Of a DNA stretch of 64,000 nucleotides, positions 27,933 through 36,588 are shown piece after piece; position 1 is the stretch's first letter; the number at the start of each line of letters is the position of its first letter. Under the pieces are notes generated by a model. That model was not told where the DNA came from and ran no database searches. It was given only the letters and a program-made list of their open reading frames with translations. The DNA lies in contig JANYJX010000049.1 in NCBI GenBank assembly GCA_025358355.1, positions 36,149 to 100,148 on the forward strand, in the 5' to 3' direction. The position numbers and the translations under genes were made by a program. This stretch comes from Actinomycetes bacterium. GTDB taxonomy: Bacteria; Actinomycetota; Thermoleophilia; Gaiellales; Gaiellaceae.

Positions 27933-28190
27933 TCATGGCCGGATCACGACCGGCGTGCTAATCGGGAGCGCCCGCGCGAGCCACGAGACGACGTCGCTGT
28001 CGACCCGAACGCACCCGTGCGACGCCGCTGAGCCGAGCGCGACGCGCCGGCTCGCCGCTCCCCTGCCGTGGATTGCGATGGGCCTGGCCCGCCGCCGAAG
28101 TCGTCGAGAACGTCCGGATGGCCGGTCAGGTGGATCACCCACGGGCCGACGAAACCGTCTGCGTTGGGTTGCGGGACAGGGTCGTAGGTC
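27933..28190 (-). pseudogene. Remnant of an L,D-transpeptidase (YkuD) gene, C-terminal part
   Basis: On the minus strand two frames together give YDPVPQPNADGFVGPW, VIHLTGHPDVLDDFGGG, then IAIHGRG and GSAASHGCVRVDSDVVSWLA. This is the C-terminal half of a YkuD L,D-transpeptidase with the active-site SHGCVR. A frameshift lies near 28085, and the N-terminal two thirds are missing. The fragment is joined at about 28190 to a different decayed gene, with no start of its own. Intact YkuD proteins cross-link peptidoglycan; a full homologue exists at 44757-45587. Confidence 0.8.
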
Positions 28191-28889
28191 GCCTTCGTAC
28201 GCGAGTACGCCGAGAGCGGTGTCGACCGGTCCTGTCGGCGGTGTCAGGAAGCCCGAGACGGCGATGTTGAACGTCGGATTGCCGCCGTTGACCACCTGGA
28301 ACCCGTCAAAGACGGTGACGTTGCCGCTGAGCTCGAGGTTGTTCGAGTAGACGACGACAAGCGACCAGCCGCCAAGCGATCCTGGCCTGTGCCGACCTGG
28401 ACATCAGCGGCCGTGTATGTCCCGTTGCCGGCGCCGTCGACGAGCGAGGTGACATCGGCAAACGCCTGATACCTCGTGCCGAGCTGTCGATCTGCGAGGC
28501 CGTCACCGAGGTTTGACTCCCGCTAGGCGGCGTGATCAGCACCGTGCCGAGCACGCGTAGAGACCGTCGAACTGGACCGTCGAGCCCGACGCAAGCGCGA
28601 GGTCGGCCTGGCTCGAGTCGAAGGTCGCGCCGTCCGAGTCGGTGTCGATCAGCCGCATGTCGAAGTTGTTGTCGTTCAGCGTCGCGCCCCTCGTGTTGCG
28701 CGCACCGGCGCAGGCCGGATCAGCGTCCGGGCACGTCAGCAGCGTGTTCCCGACGAAGGCGAAGTTGCCCTTGAAGTTGTCGTAGAAGCGCGAGGCAAAG
28801 ACCCGCGGCGCAGCCTGCGAGCCGCCGACAACAAACAGCAGCAAGGACGCAGCGACGAGGGTGAGAAGGGTGGTGCGCGATACCCCCAA
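28190..28889 (-). pseudogene. Remnant of a secreted surface protein gene
   Basis: ATG 28889 starts a signal peptide (TTLLTLVAASLLLFVVGGSQA) followed by NFAFVGNTLLTCPDADPAC and DNNFDMRLIDTDSDGATFDSSQADLAL, ending at a stop near 28536. The continuation is found in other frames: LITPPSGSQTSVTASQID, DVTSLVDGAGNGTYTAADVQ, GGWSLVVVYSNNLELSGNV, then VNGGNPTFNIAVSGFLTPP. At least three frame changes are needed. The pattern resembles the N-terminal domain of large secreted repeat proteins of uncertain family. The 3' end runs straight into a transpeptidase remnant, suggesting a deletion joined two genes. The 261 bp upstream to 29150 show no gene. Confidence 0.7.
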
Positions 28890-29150
28890 ACCACGATCAG
28901 CGGGTTCGCTCGACGCGCCTCACAGGCGCAGAGCGCAAACCGTCGCCGACATCAATCGCGTCGTCTTCCCCTTCGAGTTTCCCGGTGAACCTGGCCTATA
29001 GCGAGGTCAGGAGAGCGTGTCAGTCGAGGCGGATGCCGAATTTGCCCTCGATCTGCAGACGAATCGCGCGCGTCACCATGCCCGCCGGCCTCTGTACCCT
29101 TCCCCGCCGATGGCCCTTCCCAACGGCAGAATGAGTGCGACGGTGCGCCG

Positions 29151-30164
29151 ATGAGAGTCCTCGTCACGGGATCGTCCGGGCAGATCGGCACGAACCTCGC
29201 GTTCCGGCTGCAACAGGACGGGCACGAGGTGTTCGGTGTCGACAAGCGCCAGAACACGTGGACGGATGAGTTCCGCTATCTGCTCCAGGATCTCGCCGGC
29301 CACTACGCGCCGTTCCGCGGCGGCATCAACGGCGTCGAGTACCCCGAAGTCGATCTCGTCGTCCATCTCGCCGCGCACGCGAAGGTGCACCAACTCGTGA
29401 AGCAGCCACACCGGGCGCTCGAGAACGCGGTAATGACGTTTAACGTGCTCGAGTACGCGCGACTGCGGAAGATCCCGATCGTCTTCTCGTCGAGCCGCGA
29501 GGTGTACGGCGACGTCCATCGGTTCGACGTCTACGAGGAGCAGGTCGCCGACTTCGCCTACGCCGAGAGCACGTACTCCGCGTCGAAGATCGCGGGCGAG
29601 GCATTCATCTACTCGTATGCGCGCTGCTACGGGCTGCCGTATCTCGTCTTCCGCTTCTCGAACGTCTACGGCCGGTACGACAACGACCTGGCGCGGATGG
29701 TTCGCGTGATCCCGCTGTTCATCCACTCGATGATGCGCGGCGAGCCGATCACGATCTACGGCGGGAACGACAAGACGCTCGACTTCACATACGTCGACGA
29801 CTGCGTCGACGGCATCGTGCGCGGTATCGAAGCGCTAGCCGAACGGCGCGTCGTCAACCAGACGATCAACCTCGCGTACGGGAAGGGCAATACGCTCGTC
29901 CATTGCGCCGAGCGGATCGCGGCCGAGCTCGGTGTCGAACCGCAGATGACGCTGGCGCCGTCGCTACTGGGCGAGGTGACGCACTACGTCGCGGATCTCT
30001 CGAAGGCGCGGTCGCTGCTCGGCTATGACCCGAAGGTGCCGCTCGACGAGGGAATCGCCCGCTCCGTCGCCTGGTTCCGCGAGCATCGCGCCGCGCATCC
30101 GGAAGAGAACGTCCTTGTCGCGGCGGATCACGAAGGCACGCTCGGCGACGCCGATCCCCTCTGA
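29151..30164 (+). CDS. NAD-dependent nucleotide-sugar epimerase/dehydratase (extended SDR)
   Basis: 337 residues. VTGSSGQIGTNLAFRL is the N-terminal GxxGxxG NAD site, SSREVYGD contains the catalytic-region Ser, and STYSASKIAGEAF supplies the YxxxK pair. FRFSNVYGRYDN, YGGNDKTLDFTYVDD and LGYDPKVPLDEGIARSVAWF complete the GalE/RmlB-like fold. It probably epimerises or dehydrates a UDP- or dTDP-sugar for cell-surface glycans. A phosphoribosyltransferase gene follows within 30 bp on the same strand. The exact sugar is undetermined. Confidence 0.88.
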   Translation: MRVLVTGSSGQIGTNLAFRLQQDGHEVFGVDKRQNTWTDEFRYLLQDLAGHYAPFRGGINGVEYPEVDLVVHLAAHAKVHQLVKQPHRALENAVMTFNVLEYARLRKIPIVFSSSREVYGDVHRFDVYEEQVADFAYAESTYSASKIAGEAFIYSYARCYGLPYLVFRFSNVYGRYDNDLARMVRVIPLFIHSMMRGEPITIYGGNDKTLDFTYVDDCVDGIVRGIEALAERRVVNQTINLAYGKGNTLVHCAERIAAELGVEPQMTLAPSLLGEVTHYVADLSKARSLLGYDPKVPLDEGIARSVAWFREHRAAHPEENVLVAADHEGTLGDADPL

Positions 30165-30192
30165 GTCGCCCAGGCGGTTTACGATCGGCGGC

Positions 30193-30666
30193 GTGGACGT
30201 CGAGCGAGAGATTCTCTCCTGGGAGCGCTTCGGTGTCGCAGCCCGCGCGCTCGCGCAGCTCGTGCACGACGACGGCTACCAGCCCGACCTCGTGCTTTCG
30301 ATCGCCCGCGGCGGAATGCTCGTGGGCGCGGCACTCGGCTACGCGCTCTCGGTGAAGAACACGTGGACGATGAACGTCGAGTTCTACACCGGCATCGACG
30401 AGCGGCTCGACGTGCCGATGATCCTGCCGCCCGTGCCGGAGCTGATCGACCTCGACTCGGCGCGGATGCTGATCGCCGACGACGTGGCCGACACGGGCGA
30501 GACGCTCGCGCTGGTCAAGGAGTTCTGCGCCGGCAAGGTCGCCGAGGTGCGCTGCGCCGTCCTCTACGAGAAGCCGCGCACGATCGTCCCGTGCGAGTAC
30601 GTCTGGACGCGCACCGACCTCTGGATCGACTTTCCCTGGAGCGCTGGGGCGGCAGTTATCGCCTAG
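30193..30666 (+). CDS. Phosphoribosyltransferase (xanthine/guanine-type, COG2236-like)
   Basis: 157 residues from GTG 30193. LVLSIARGGMLVGAALGYALSV and the PRPP-binding loop MLIADDVADTGETLALVKEF identify a type I phosphoribosyltransferase. KPRTIVPCEYVW and WIDFPWS near the end match the archaeal/actinobacterial Hpt-like group. A purine base or nucleotide precursor is the expected substrate. A second, canonical hypoxanthine enzyme is encoded at 39887-40447, so this one probably has a different base preference. It follows the epimerase gene by 28 bp. Confidence 0.82.
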   Translation: MDVEREILSWERFGVAARALAQLVHDDGYQPDLVLSIARGGMLVGAALGYALSVKNTWTMNVEFYTGIDERLDVPMILPPVPELIDLDSARMLIADDVADTGETLALVKEFCAGKVAEVRCAVLYEKPRTIVPCEYVWTRTDLWIDFPWSAGAAVIA

Positions 30667-30770
30667 CGGACGAGCTTCCCGCTGCCGCGCAGGACGAGCC
30701 ACGTGCCGCCGTATTCGTCAACGTCATGGCAGAGGACGATGCCTGGTGACGCACGAGCGATGTGAGCGAG

Positions 30771-30802
30771 AAAAAGATTGTCATGCCGATCAAGCCTCGG
30801 CA
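30771..30802 (-). terminator. Rho-independent terminator downstream of lysS
   Basis: On the minus strand TGCCGA-N7-TCGGCA (30802-30784) forms a 6-bp stem, followed after 8 nt by CTTTTT (30776-30771). It lies about 27 bp after the lysS stop, at the expected 3' end of the greA-lysS transcript. Confidence 0.55.
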
Positions 30803-30828
30803 CATGCCCCTTCGTTTCAGCCGCGCGC

Positions 30829-32202
30829 CTAGCTCGTGCTCCGGAGCGCAGGGAACAATACGACGTCGCGGATCGTCTCGCGCCCGGTGAGCAGCATCGT
30901 CAGCCGGTCTATCCCCAGGCCGAGGCCACCGGTCGGCGGCATGCCGTACGAGAGCGCCTCGACGTAGTCCGGATCGCCCGGCATGCCCTCGACCTGTGCA
31001 GCCTGCATCGCGAAGCGGGCCGCTTGCTCCTCCGCCGTGTTGAGCTCGGAGAACGCGTTACCGAGCTCCATGCCGCCGGCGAAGAACTCGAAGCGCTCGA
31101 CGATCAGCGGATCGGCGTCGGTCGTCCGCGCGAACGGCGAGAGCTCGACCGGGTAGTCGTAAACGATCGTCGGCTGGATCAGGCCCGGCTCGATGAAATG
31201 GCTGAACGCGTGGTCGATCAGCTGCGGCCAGTCCTTGTCGGCGTTCGTGTCGATGCCGCGCTCGGTGAGCCACGCGCGCAGCTCGGCCGCGTCGCGCGTC
31301 CACAGCTCCTTTGCTTCGAGCGCCTCGACGAAGCCGATCCGTTGCCACGACGCTTCGAGCTCGATCTCGTGGCCGCGAAAGCTCACCGCGGTGGTGCCGA
31401 GGACATCGCGCGCGACGCTTTCGACCAGCTGCTCGACGCGCACCATCGTGTCGCGGTAGTCCGCGTACGCCTCGTACCACTCGAGCATCGTGAACTCGGG
31501 GTTGTGCTTGAACGAGACGCCCTCGTTGCGGAAGTCCTTGCCGATCTCGTAGACACGCTCGAGCCCGCCGACGATGAGCCGCTTCAAGTACAGCTCGGTT
31601 GCGATGCGCAAGTAGAGGTCTGCGTCGAGCTCGTTGTGATGCGTCACGAACGGACGCGCGAAGGCGCCGCCGTAGCGCGGCTGCAACACCGGCGTCTCAA
31701 CCTCGACGAAGCCAGCCTCATCGAGATGCCGCCGTACCGCAGTGACGATGCGAGCGCGAGTGATGAAGTCGCCGCGAGTCTCCTCGTTCATCAGCAAGTC
31801 GAGGTAGCGCTTGCGGTAACGCAGTTCGACGTCGGTGAGCCCGTGGAACGTGTCCGGCAACGGCTGGGTGTTGCGCGAGAGCACCTCGACCGAGTCGGCG
31901 AGCAGCGACGGCTCGCCGCGCTTCGACTTCCCCGGCCGCCCGACGACGCCGATCACGTCGCCGAGGTGGACGTCGAGCTCGCCGGTCTTGCTCGTGTCGC
32001 AGATCATCTGCATCCGGCCGGAGCGATCGACGAGGTCGACGAAGACGAGCTTCCCCATGCCGCGCCTGGCCATCGCGCGACCGGCTAGACGCCGGGCCGC
32101 GGGCAGCTCGCCGCCGGCTTCCAGCGGCTCGCATTCCGCGAGAACGGCAACGATCTCATCCCGATCGGGAAAGCGCTTTGGAGCTGAGATGTAGTCGGTC
32201 AT
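30829..32202 (-). CDS. lysS: Lysyl-tRNA synthetase, class II
   Basis: 457 residues. An OB-fold anticodon domain (GRAMARRGMGKLVFVDLVDRSGRMQ) is followed by class II motif 1 (RARIVTAVRRHLDEAGFVEVETP), motif 2 (FRNEGVSFKHNPEFTMLEWYEAY) and motif 3 (GGLGLGIDRLTMLLTG). It charges tRNA-Lys. It is slightly shorter than the usual 490 because the N-terminal helix is brief. greA lies 50 bp upstream. lysS preceding clpC on the same strand recalls Bacillus and Mycobacterium gene order. Confidence 0.97.
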   Translation of the reverse strand: MTDYISAPKRFPDRDEIVAVLAECEPLEAGGELPAARRLAGRAMARRGMGKLVFVDLVDRSGRMQMICDTSKTGELDVHLGDVIGVVGRPGKSKRGEPSLLADSVEVLSRNTQPLPDTFHGLTDVELRYRKRYLDLLMNEETRGDFITRARIVTAVRRHLDEAGFVEVETPVLQPRYGGAFARPFVTHHNELDADLYLRIATELYLKRLIVGGLERVYEIGKDFRNEGVSFKHNPEFTMLEWYEAYADYRDTMVRVEQLVESVARDVLGTTAVSFRGHEIELEASWQRIGFVEALEAKELWTRDAAELRAWLTERGIDTNADKDWPQLIDHAFSHFIEPGLIQPTIVYDYPVELSPFARTTDADPLIVERFEFFAGGMELGNAFSELNTAEEQAARFAMQAAQVEGMPGDPDYVEALSYGMPPTGGLGLGIDRLTMLLTGRETIRDVVLFPALRSTS

Positions 32203-32252
32203 CGTGTGCGCACGAACGCGCAGGCTGACCGCATGCGCGTTCGTGAGTGCCG

Positions 32253-32729
32253 CTACGCGGCCTTGATCTCCATGATTTTGAACTTCAACAAGCCGCCTCT
32301 GGGCGTCGACACCTCGACGGTCTCGCCCTTCTTGCGGCCGAGAATCGCGCGACCGACCGGCGAGTCGTTTGCGAGCTTGTGCTCGGACGGGTTCGCTTCA
32401 GCGGAACCGACGATGTGGTACTCGACGGTCGCCTTCGCATCGACATCACGCAGACGAACGACCGAGCCGATCGACACGACGCTCGTGTCGATATCGCCGG
32501 TGTTGATGACGCGTGCATCGAGCAGCCGCTCCTCGAGCTGAGCGATCTTGTGCTCGAGCATCGCCTGAGCGTTCTTCGCGTCGTCGTACTCCGCGTTCTC
32601 CGCGATATCGCCGAAAGCCCGCGCAACCCGAATGCGGTCCGCGATCTCACGGCGCTTGTCGGTGCGCAGGATCTCGAGCTCCTGCTTCAGGTTCTCGTAG
32701 CCCTCGGGAGTGAGGATCACGTCCTTCAC
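32253..32729 (-). CDS. greA: Transcription elongation factor GreA
   Basis: 158 residues from GTG 32729, preceded by GGAGG four to five bases upstream; this gives the standard GreA length. The N-terminal coiled coil contains ILTPEGYENLKQELEILR and GDIAENAEYDDAKNAQ, whose acidic tip stimulates RNA cleavage in backtracked polymerase. The C-terminal FKBP-like domain is SIGSVVRLRDVDA to SPVGRAILGRKKGE. It rescues stalled transcription. It shares orientation with lysS. The gap to the divergent dus gene (140 bp) probably holds promoters for both. Confidence 0.96.
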   Translation of the reverse strand: MKDVILTPEGYENLKQELEILRTDKRREIADRIRVARAFGDIAENAEYDDAKNAQAMLEHKIAQLEERLLDARVINTGDIDTSVVSIGSVVRLRDVDAKATVEYHIVGSAEANPSEHKLANDSPVGRAILGRKKGETVEVSTPRGGLLKFKIMEIKAA

Positions 32730-32868
32730 ACGGCCTCCAAACAGCATCTCGAAACGAAGCGCGGCGCTCCAATGCGCCACGCCGGGGCGGGAATGGTAGC
32801 TCGTGCCTCGGAAACGGTCAAACGGCCACCGCACGCGGCCCCTCGAGAGGTCGCCCTACCATGTGGAG

Positions 32869-33927
32869 ATGGAGATCGACCTGCGCGGAAGTTGGTTCGT
32901 CGGCTCGGTCGAGATTCCGACCCGGCTGGTGCTCGCACCGATGGCTGGTGTCAGCGTGCAGGCGTTCCGCCGCCAGGGACGCCGATTCGGCGCCGGGCTA
33001 GTTTGCTCCGAGATGGTCAGCTGCGCGGGAATCGAGCATCGCAACGAGCGGACGCTCGGCTACCTGCGCGTCGCCTCGGACGAGCACCCGCTCGCGATCC
33101 AGCTCTTTGGATCTGATCCCGCCGTGATGGCGGAGGCCGCGCGAATGGTCGAGGCAGCGGGCGCTGACATCGTCGACATCAACTTCGGCTGCCCCGTTCG
33201 GAAAGTGACGCGGACGGGCGCGGGAGCGACGCTCCTGGAGCAGCCGCGGCTGGCCTCTCGCATCGTCGAGGCGATCGCGGGCGCGGTCGATCTGCCGGTG
33301 AGCGTGAAGATGCGTCGCGGGCTGCGCGACGGCTCGCGCACGTGCCTCGAGGTCGGGCCGCAGCTCGTCGCAGCGGGTGCGTCGGTGCTCACCCTCCACC
33401 CCCGCTCGGCCCAGCAGATGTACACCGGGACGGCGGACCATGCCTTGACGGCGGAGCTCGTTTCGCTTGTCGACGTACCGGTGATCGCATCCGGCGACAT
33501 CACCTCGCACGCGCGTGCGCAAGTCGTGCTGGCGACGACGGGCGCCGCCGCGGTGATGGTCGGCCGTGGCGCGCAGGGCAACCCGTGGGCGCTGCGCGAG
33601 ATCGTCGACGGCGACCCCCCCGACCCGACGCAGGAGGAGGTCGTCGCCGAGCTGATCCTGTTCATCCGCGAGACCGTCCGCGAGCTGGGCGAGCGGCGCG
33701 CATCAGGCTTCCTGAAGAAGTTCTACGGCTGGTATCTGCGCCGCGGCCGCTTCCCGCGCGCGTTCACGCAGAAGGTTGTCGTGCTCGGTGCGACCGCAGA
33801 CGTTGAATCGGCGCTGCTTGCTGCCGCGCCCGGCGCCGCCCCGCTACTCGCGCAGCTCGAGGCCGAGCTGCCGACCGGCGACGAGGTGACACTCGAGCTG
33901 CCGATCTCGATCTACGGCGGCGGCTAG
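32869..33927 (+). CDS. dus: tRNA-dihydrouridine synthase, DusB type
   Basis: 352 residues from ATG 32869; GTG 32863 is an alternative. RLVLAPMAGVSVQAFR starts the FMN barrel, DINFGCPVRKVTRTGAGATLL contains the catalytic Cys, KMRRG and LHPRSAQQMYTG bind tRNA and FMN, and VMVGRGAQGNPWALREI is the C-terminal phosphate-binding block. It reduces uridine in the tRNA D-loop using NADPH. In Bacillus a dus gene also sits next to lysS, but here it is divergent. The stop is 4 bp from that of the convergent LysE-type gene. Confidence 0.94.
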   Translation: MEIDLRGSWFVGSVEIPTRLVLAPMAGVSVQAFRRQGRRFGAGLVCSEMVSCAGIEHRNERTLGYLRVASDEHPLAIQLFGSDPAVMAEAARMVEAAGADIVDINFGCPVRKVTRTGAGATLLEQPRLASRIVEAIAGAVDLPVSVKMRRGLRDGSRTCLEVGPQLVAAGASVLTLHPRSAQQMYTGTADHALTAELVSLVDVPVIASGDITSHARAQVVLATTGAAAVMVGRGAQGNPWALREIVDGDPPDPTQEEVVAELILFIRETVRELGERRASGFLKKFYGWYLRRGRFPRAFTQKVVVLGATADVESALLAAAPGAAPLLAQLEAELPTGDEVTLELPISIYGGG

Positions 33928-33931
33928 ATCT

Positions 33932-34573
33932 TCAGTCGGACGAGTGGTGCGCGCCGGCGAGCGCGGTGACGACACCGAGGCCTACGAACACCGAGCCGCT
34001 CACGTAGCGCTGGCCGAGCGCGAAGCGGCGTGAACGACGCAGCACGTCGCCAGCCGCACCCGCGGCGATCGCCCAGATCGAGTCGGTGATCATCCCGAGC
34101 ACCGCGAACGTCCACCCAAGGAACGCGATCTGTAGCGTTGCATGGCCCCGGCTCGGGTCGACGAACTGCGGCAGGAACGCGAGGAAGAAGAGCGCCGTCT
34201 TCGGGTTCAGCACGTTGACGATCACGCCCTGCGTGAACGTGCGGCGCAGCGTCCGCTCTCCACCAAGCGCGACGTCGGTGTCGGCGTTGCGCGATACGAG
34301 CGTCCACAGCCCGAGCCCAATCAGGTACGCCGCACCCGCCAGCTTCACGGCCGTGAACGCTGTCGCCGACGAGAGAATCAACGCCGACAGCCCAGCGGTT
34401 GCGGCCGTGACGTGCACAAGCGTCCCGAGGTGAATCCCGAGCACCGAGACGAGTCCCGCCCGCCGCCCCTGGTGGATCGACCGCGTCACGACGTAGAGAA
34501 CCGCTGGCCCTGGTACGAGCAACAGAGCCAGCGCCGCGACGGCGAAGAGCGCGAGCCGATCAAGCGCGATCAT
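33932..34573 (-). CDS. LysE/RhtB-family amino-acid exporter
   Basis: 213 residues from ATG 34573, overlapping the coaX stop as ATGA; a longer start is open but uncoupled. About six hydrophobic spans are seen. LLLVPGPAVLYVVTRSIHQGRRAGLVSVLGI is the family signature, and FTQGVIVNVLNPKTALFFLAFLPQFVDP is the second conserved block. Members export lysine, threonine, homoserine or related compounds across the cytoplasmic membrane. It is the last gene of the fol-coaX transcript and has no evident functional link. Substrate unknown. Confidence 0.9.
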   Translation of the reverse strand: MIALDRLALFAVAALALLLVPGPAVLYVVTRSIHQGRRAGLVSVLGIHLGTLVHVTAATAGLSALILSSATAFTAVKLAGAAYLIGLGLWTLVSRNADTDVALGGERTLRRTFTQGVIVNVLNPKTALFFLAFLPQFVDPSRGHATLQIAFLGWTFAVLGMITDSIWAIAAGAAGDVLRRSRRFALGQRYVSGSVFVGLGVVTALAGAHHSSD

Positions 34574-35322
34574 CGGTTCAGATCCCAAACAAGACGGAGC
34601 CCTTCGAGCGTGAGAAACGGATCCACACGCACGATCGTCGCCGTGTGCGGTGCGATCAGCTCGGCGAGCCCGCCGGTGGCGACCGCAGGCGCATCGGGCG
34701 ACTCGAGCTCTGCGCGGATCCGCTGCACGATCCCGTCCACCTGACCCGCAAAGCCGTAGACGAGCCCCGACTGCAAGCCGGCCACAGTCGTCTTCCCGAT
34801 CACGGTCGCAGGAGCCGTGAAATCGACCTTCACGAGCCGTGCGGCGCGCGCGAAGAGAGCGTCCATCGAGACCTCGATCCCGGGCGCGAGCACGCCCCCC
34901 ACGTACTCACCCTCCGGCGAGACGACATCGAAGTTCGTGGACGTACCGAAGTCGACGACGATGCACGGCGCGCCGTACCGCTCCTTTGCAGCCACCGAGT
35001 TGACGATCCGATCCGGCCCGACCTCACGCGGGTCGTCGTAGCGGATCTGGATCCCGGTTTTCACCCCGGGACCGACCGCCAAAAGCGGCGCCTCGACCCA
35101 GCGAGCCGCAACCCGCTCCCATTCGCGCACGAGCGTCGGCACTGTGGAAGCGAGGCAGATCCCGTCCACCTCGTCCACATCGAGCAGCCCGCCAAGGAAG
35201 ACGCCGAGCTCGTCGCCGGTCCGGGTGCGCTCGGTCGCGAGGCGCCAGTGCTCGACGATTCGCTCGCCCTCGTACAGCCCGAGCACGGTCTGGGTATTGC
35301 CGACGTCGACAGCGAGCAGCAC
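34570..35322 (-). CDS. coaX: Type III pantothenate kinase
   Basis: 250 residues from GTG 35322. LLAVDVGNTQTVLGLYEG is the ASKHA phosphate-1 motif with the catalytic Asp, VGPDRIVNSVAAKERYG is the pantothenate-site block, and IVVDFGTSTNFDVVS and GGVLAPGIEVSMDALF complete the CoaX fold. It phosphorylates pantothenate in the first step of CoA synthesis and needs a monovalent cation. Downstream of folK, it matches actinobacterial order, but panC and panD, which lie here in Mycobacterium, are absent. Confidence 0.96.
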   Translation of the reverse strand: MLLAVDVGNTQTVLGLYEGERIVEHWRLATERTRTGDELGVFLGGLLDVDEVDGICLASTVPTLVREWERVAARWVEAPLLAVGPGVKTGIQIRYDDPREVGPDRIVNSVAAKERYGAPCIVVDFGTSTNFDVVSPEGEYVGGVLAPGIEVSMDALFARAARLVKVDFTAPATVIGKTTVAGLQSGLVYGFAGQVDGIVQRIRAELESPDAPAVATGGLAELIAPHTATIVRVDPFLTLEGLRLVWDLNR

Positions 35323-35343
35323 AGCGCTACCCGAACGGAGCGA

Positions 35344-35712
35344 TCACAGCTGCTCGTCGTCCGCGGGAGGCACCTCGCCGATGCGCTCCGCGAGCGCCTC
35401 CGGCGTGAGGCGCGGCTCGTCGCCTTCGCCACGAAGCTCCTCGACCGTGACATCGCCCGACGTGTAGACGCGCGCCCGCGGGATCATCCGCGTAGGCCGG
35501 TTCTTGTCCCACACCCACACGTCCTCCATCTGAAGATGGAAGAACGGGTAGCTCGTCTGCGGCTCGACCTTCAGGTCGAGGATGTTGCAAAGGTAGGTCG
35601 CATCCTGCGTGAGAACGCAGTAGCGGAAGAGCCCGAAGACTGCCGTGTATTCCTTCTTCAGTCGCAGCTCGAGCTCGGCCTCGAACTCGTCCAGCTCGTC
35701 GAGGTGACTCAT
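35344..35712 (-). CDS. DUF2469-like conserved protein
   Basis: 122 residues from ATG 35712, overlapping the folK stop (ATGA). ELELRLKKEYTAVFGLFRYCVLTQDATYLCNILDL followed by QMEDVWVWDKNRPTRMIPRARVYTSGDVTVEEL resembles DUF2469 proteins of actinobacteria, known by sequence and without assigned function. The tail after residue 95 is acidic and probably flexible. It is cytosolic, with no signal or membrane span. Lying between folK and coaX, its role is not evident. The family assignment is from memory of the conserved WVWD block. Confidence 0.7.
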   Translation of the reverse strand: MSHLDELDEFEAELELRLKKEYTAVFGLFRYCVLTQDATYLCNILDLKVEPQTSYPFFHLQMEDVWVWDKNRPTRMIPRARVYTSGDVTVEELRGEGDEPRLTPEALAERIGEVPPADDEQL

Positions 35713-36176
35713 GCGTCTGAGTCTAACGCCGCGAGGGCGTCTGTCACCGACCCGCGCCCGGGGATTCGCAGCGTCGGATCGAGCTCGAAGAGCGGCTCGA
35801 GCACGAACGCGCGCTCGTGCAGTCGCGGATGCGGAACGGTCAAGCCCGGCAGCTCGACGCCAAGATCGCCGTGGAGCAAGAGATCCAGATCGATCGTGCG
35901 AGGGCCGTTCCGCGCGCCGCGACGATCGCGGCCAAGCTCGAGCTCGACGGCGAGCAGCTCGGCGAGGAGGCTCTCCGGGTCGAGCGAGGTCTCGATCATC
36001 GCGGCCCCGTTCAGGAACGACGGCTGGTCCAGAAAGCCGACAGGCTCCGTCTCACGAAGAGTCGAAACGAGCAGAATGTCCACGCCGGGGCGCTCTCCTA
36101 GCAGCACAAGTGCCCGACGGATGGTGGCCTCGCGATCGCCAAGATTTGCCCCCAGCCCGACGTAGGCCCGGGTCAC
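35709..36176 (-). CDS. folK: 6-hydroxymethyl-7,8-dihydropterin pyrophosphokinase
   Basis: 155 residues from GTG 36176. AYVGLGANLGDREATIRRAL is the substrate loop, ETEPVGFLDQPSFLNGAAMIET is the conserved core, and GRDRRGARNGPRTIDLDLLLHGD followed by VPHPRLHERAFVLEPL is the HPPK signature. It uses ATP to pyrophosphorylate the pterin that FolP joins to para-aminobenzoate. A 55-bp gap with a stem-loop separates it from folB, and the stop overlaps the next gene. Length is normal. Confidence 0.96.
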   Translation of the reverse strand: MTRAYVGLGANLGDREATIRRALVLLGERPGVDILLVSTLRETEPVGFLDQPSFLNGAAMIETSLDPESLLAELLAVELELGRDRRGARNGPRTIDLDLLLHGDLGVELPGLTVPHPRLHERAFVLEPLFELDPTLRIPGRGSVTDALAALDSDA

Positions 36177-36194
36177 CTCGCGGAGACTAGCTAC

Positions 36195-36224
36195 GACAGC
36201 CGCGGTGTCGCTGCGGCGGCTGTC
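36195..36224 (-). other. Perfect 9-bp stem-loop between folB and folK
   Basis: GACAGCCGC (36195-36203) and GCGGCTGTC (36216-36224) are perfect inverted copies around a 12-nt loop, filling most of the 55-bp folB-folK gap. No T-tract follows on the minus strand, so a processing, attenuation or partial termination site within the fol operon is more likely than full termination. TCTTTA follows on the plus strand, where no gene precedes it. Confidence 0.5.
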
Positions 36225-36231
36225 TCTTTAG

Positions 36232-36588
36232 TCAGTCGCGAGCCCGCTCGACCTCGATGGCCGAGTGCTCGCTGGGAAGCTCGAGTCGCACGTCTGGCTT
36301 GCGAACGCGCACGCGCGCCTTGGCGACCGGGAACCTCTCGAGCAACGTGTCGGCGAGCGCGGTCGCGAAGGCTTCAAGCAGGTGATATGCGCGTCCCTCC
36401 GAGATCTCGCGCACCGCAGCGACGACGCGGCGGTAATCGACGGCATCCTCGATCCGGTCTGTTTGCCCGGACGTGGTGTCGGCGACATCAAGCCAAACAT
36501 CGACGAGGAACCGCTGCCCGTGCTCGCGCTCTTCGGCGAGGACGCCGTGATAGCCGAAGAGCTCCAGCCCGGCAAGCTCGATTGTCAT
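36232..36588 (-). CDS. folB: Dihydroneopterin aldolase
   Basis: 118 residues from ATG 36588, overlapping the folP stop (ATGA); ATG 36597 is an uncoupled alternative. IELAGLELFGYHGVLAEEREHGQRFLVDV holds the catalytic Glu and substrate loop, DAVDYRRVVAAV is the next block, and YHLLEAFATALADTLLERFP completes the tunnel-fold pattern. It cleaves dihydroneopterin to hydroxymethyl-dihydropterin and glycolaldehyde. It acts between FolE (not in this window) and FolK. It probably works as a homo-octamer, as known for the family. Confidence 0.94.
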   Translation of the reverse strand: MTIELAGLELFGYHGVLAEEREHGQRFLVDVWLDVADTTSGQTDRIEDAVDYRRVVAAVREISEGRAYHLLEAFATALADTLLERFPVAKARVRVRKPDVRLELPSEHSAIEVERARD

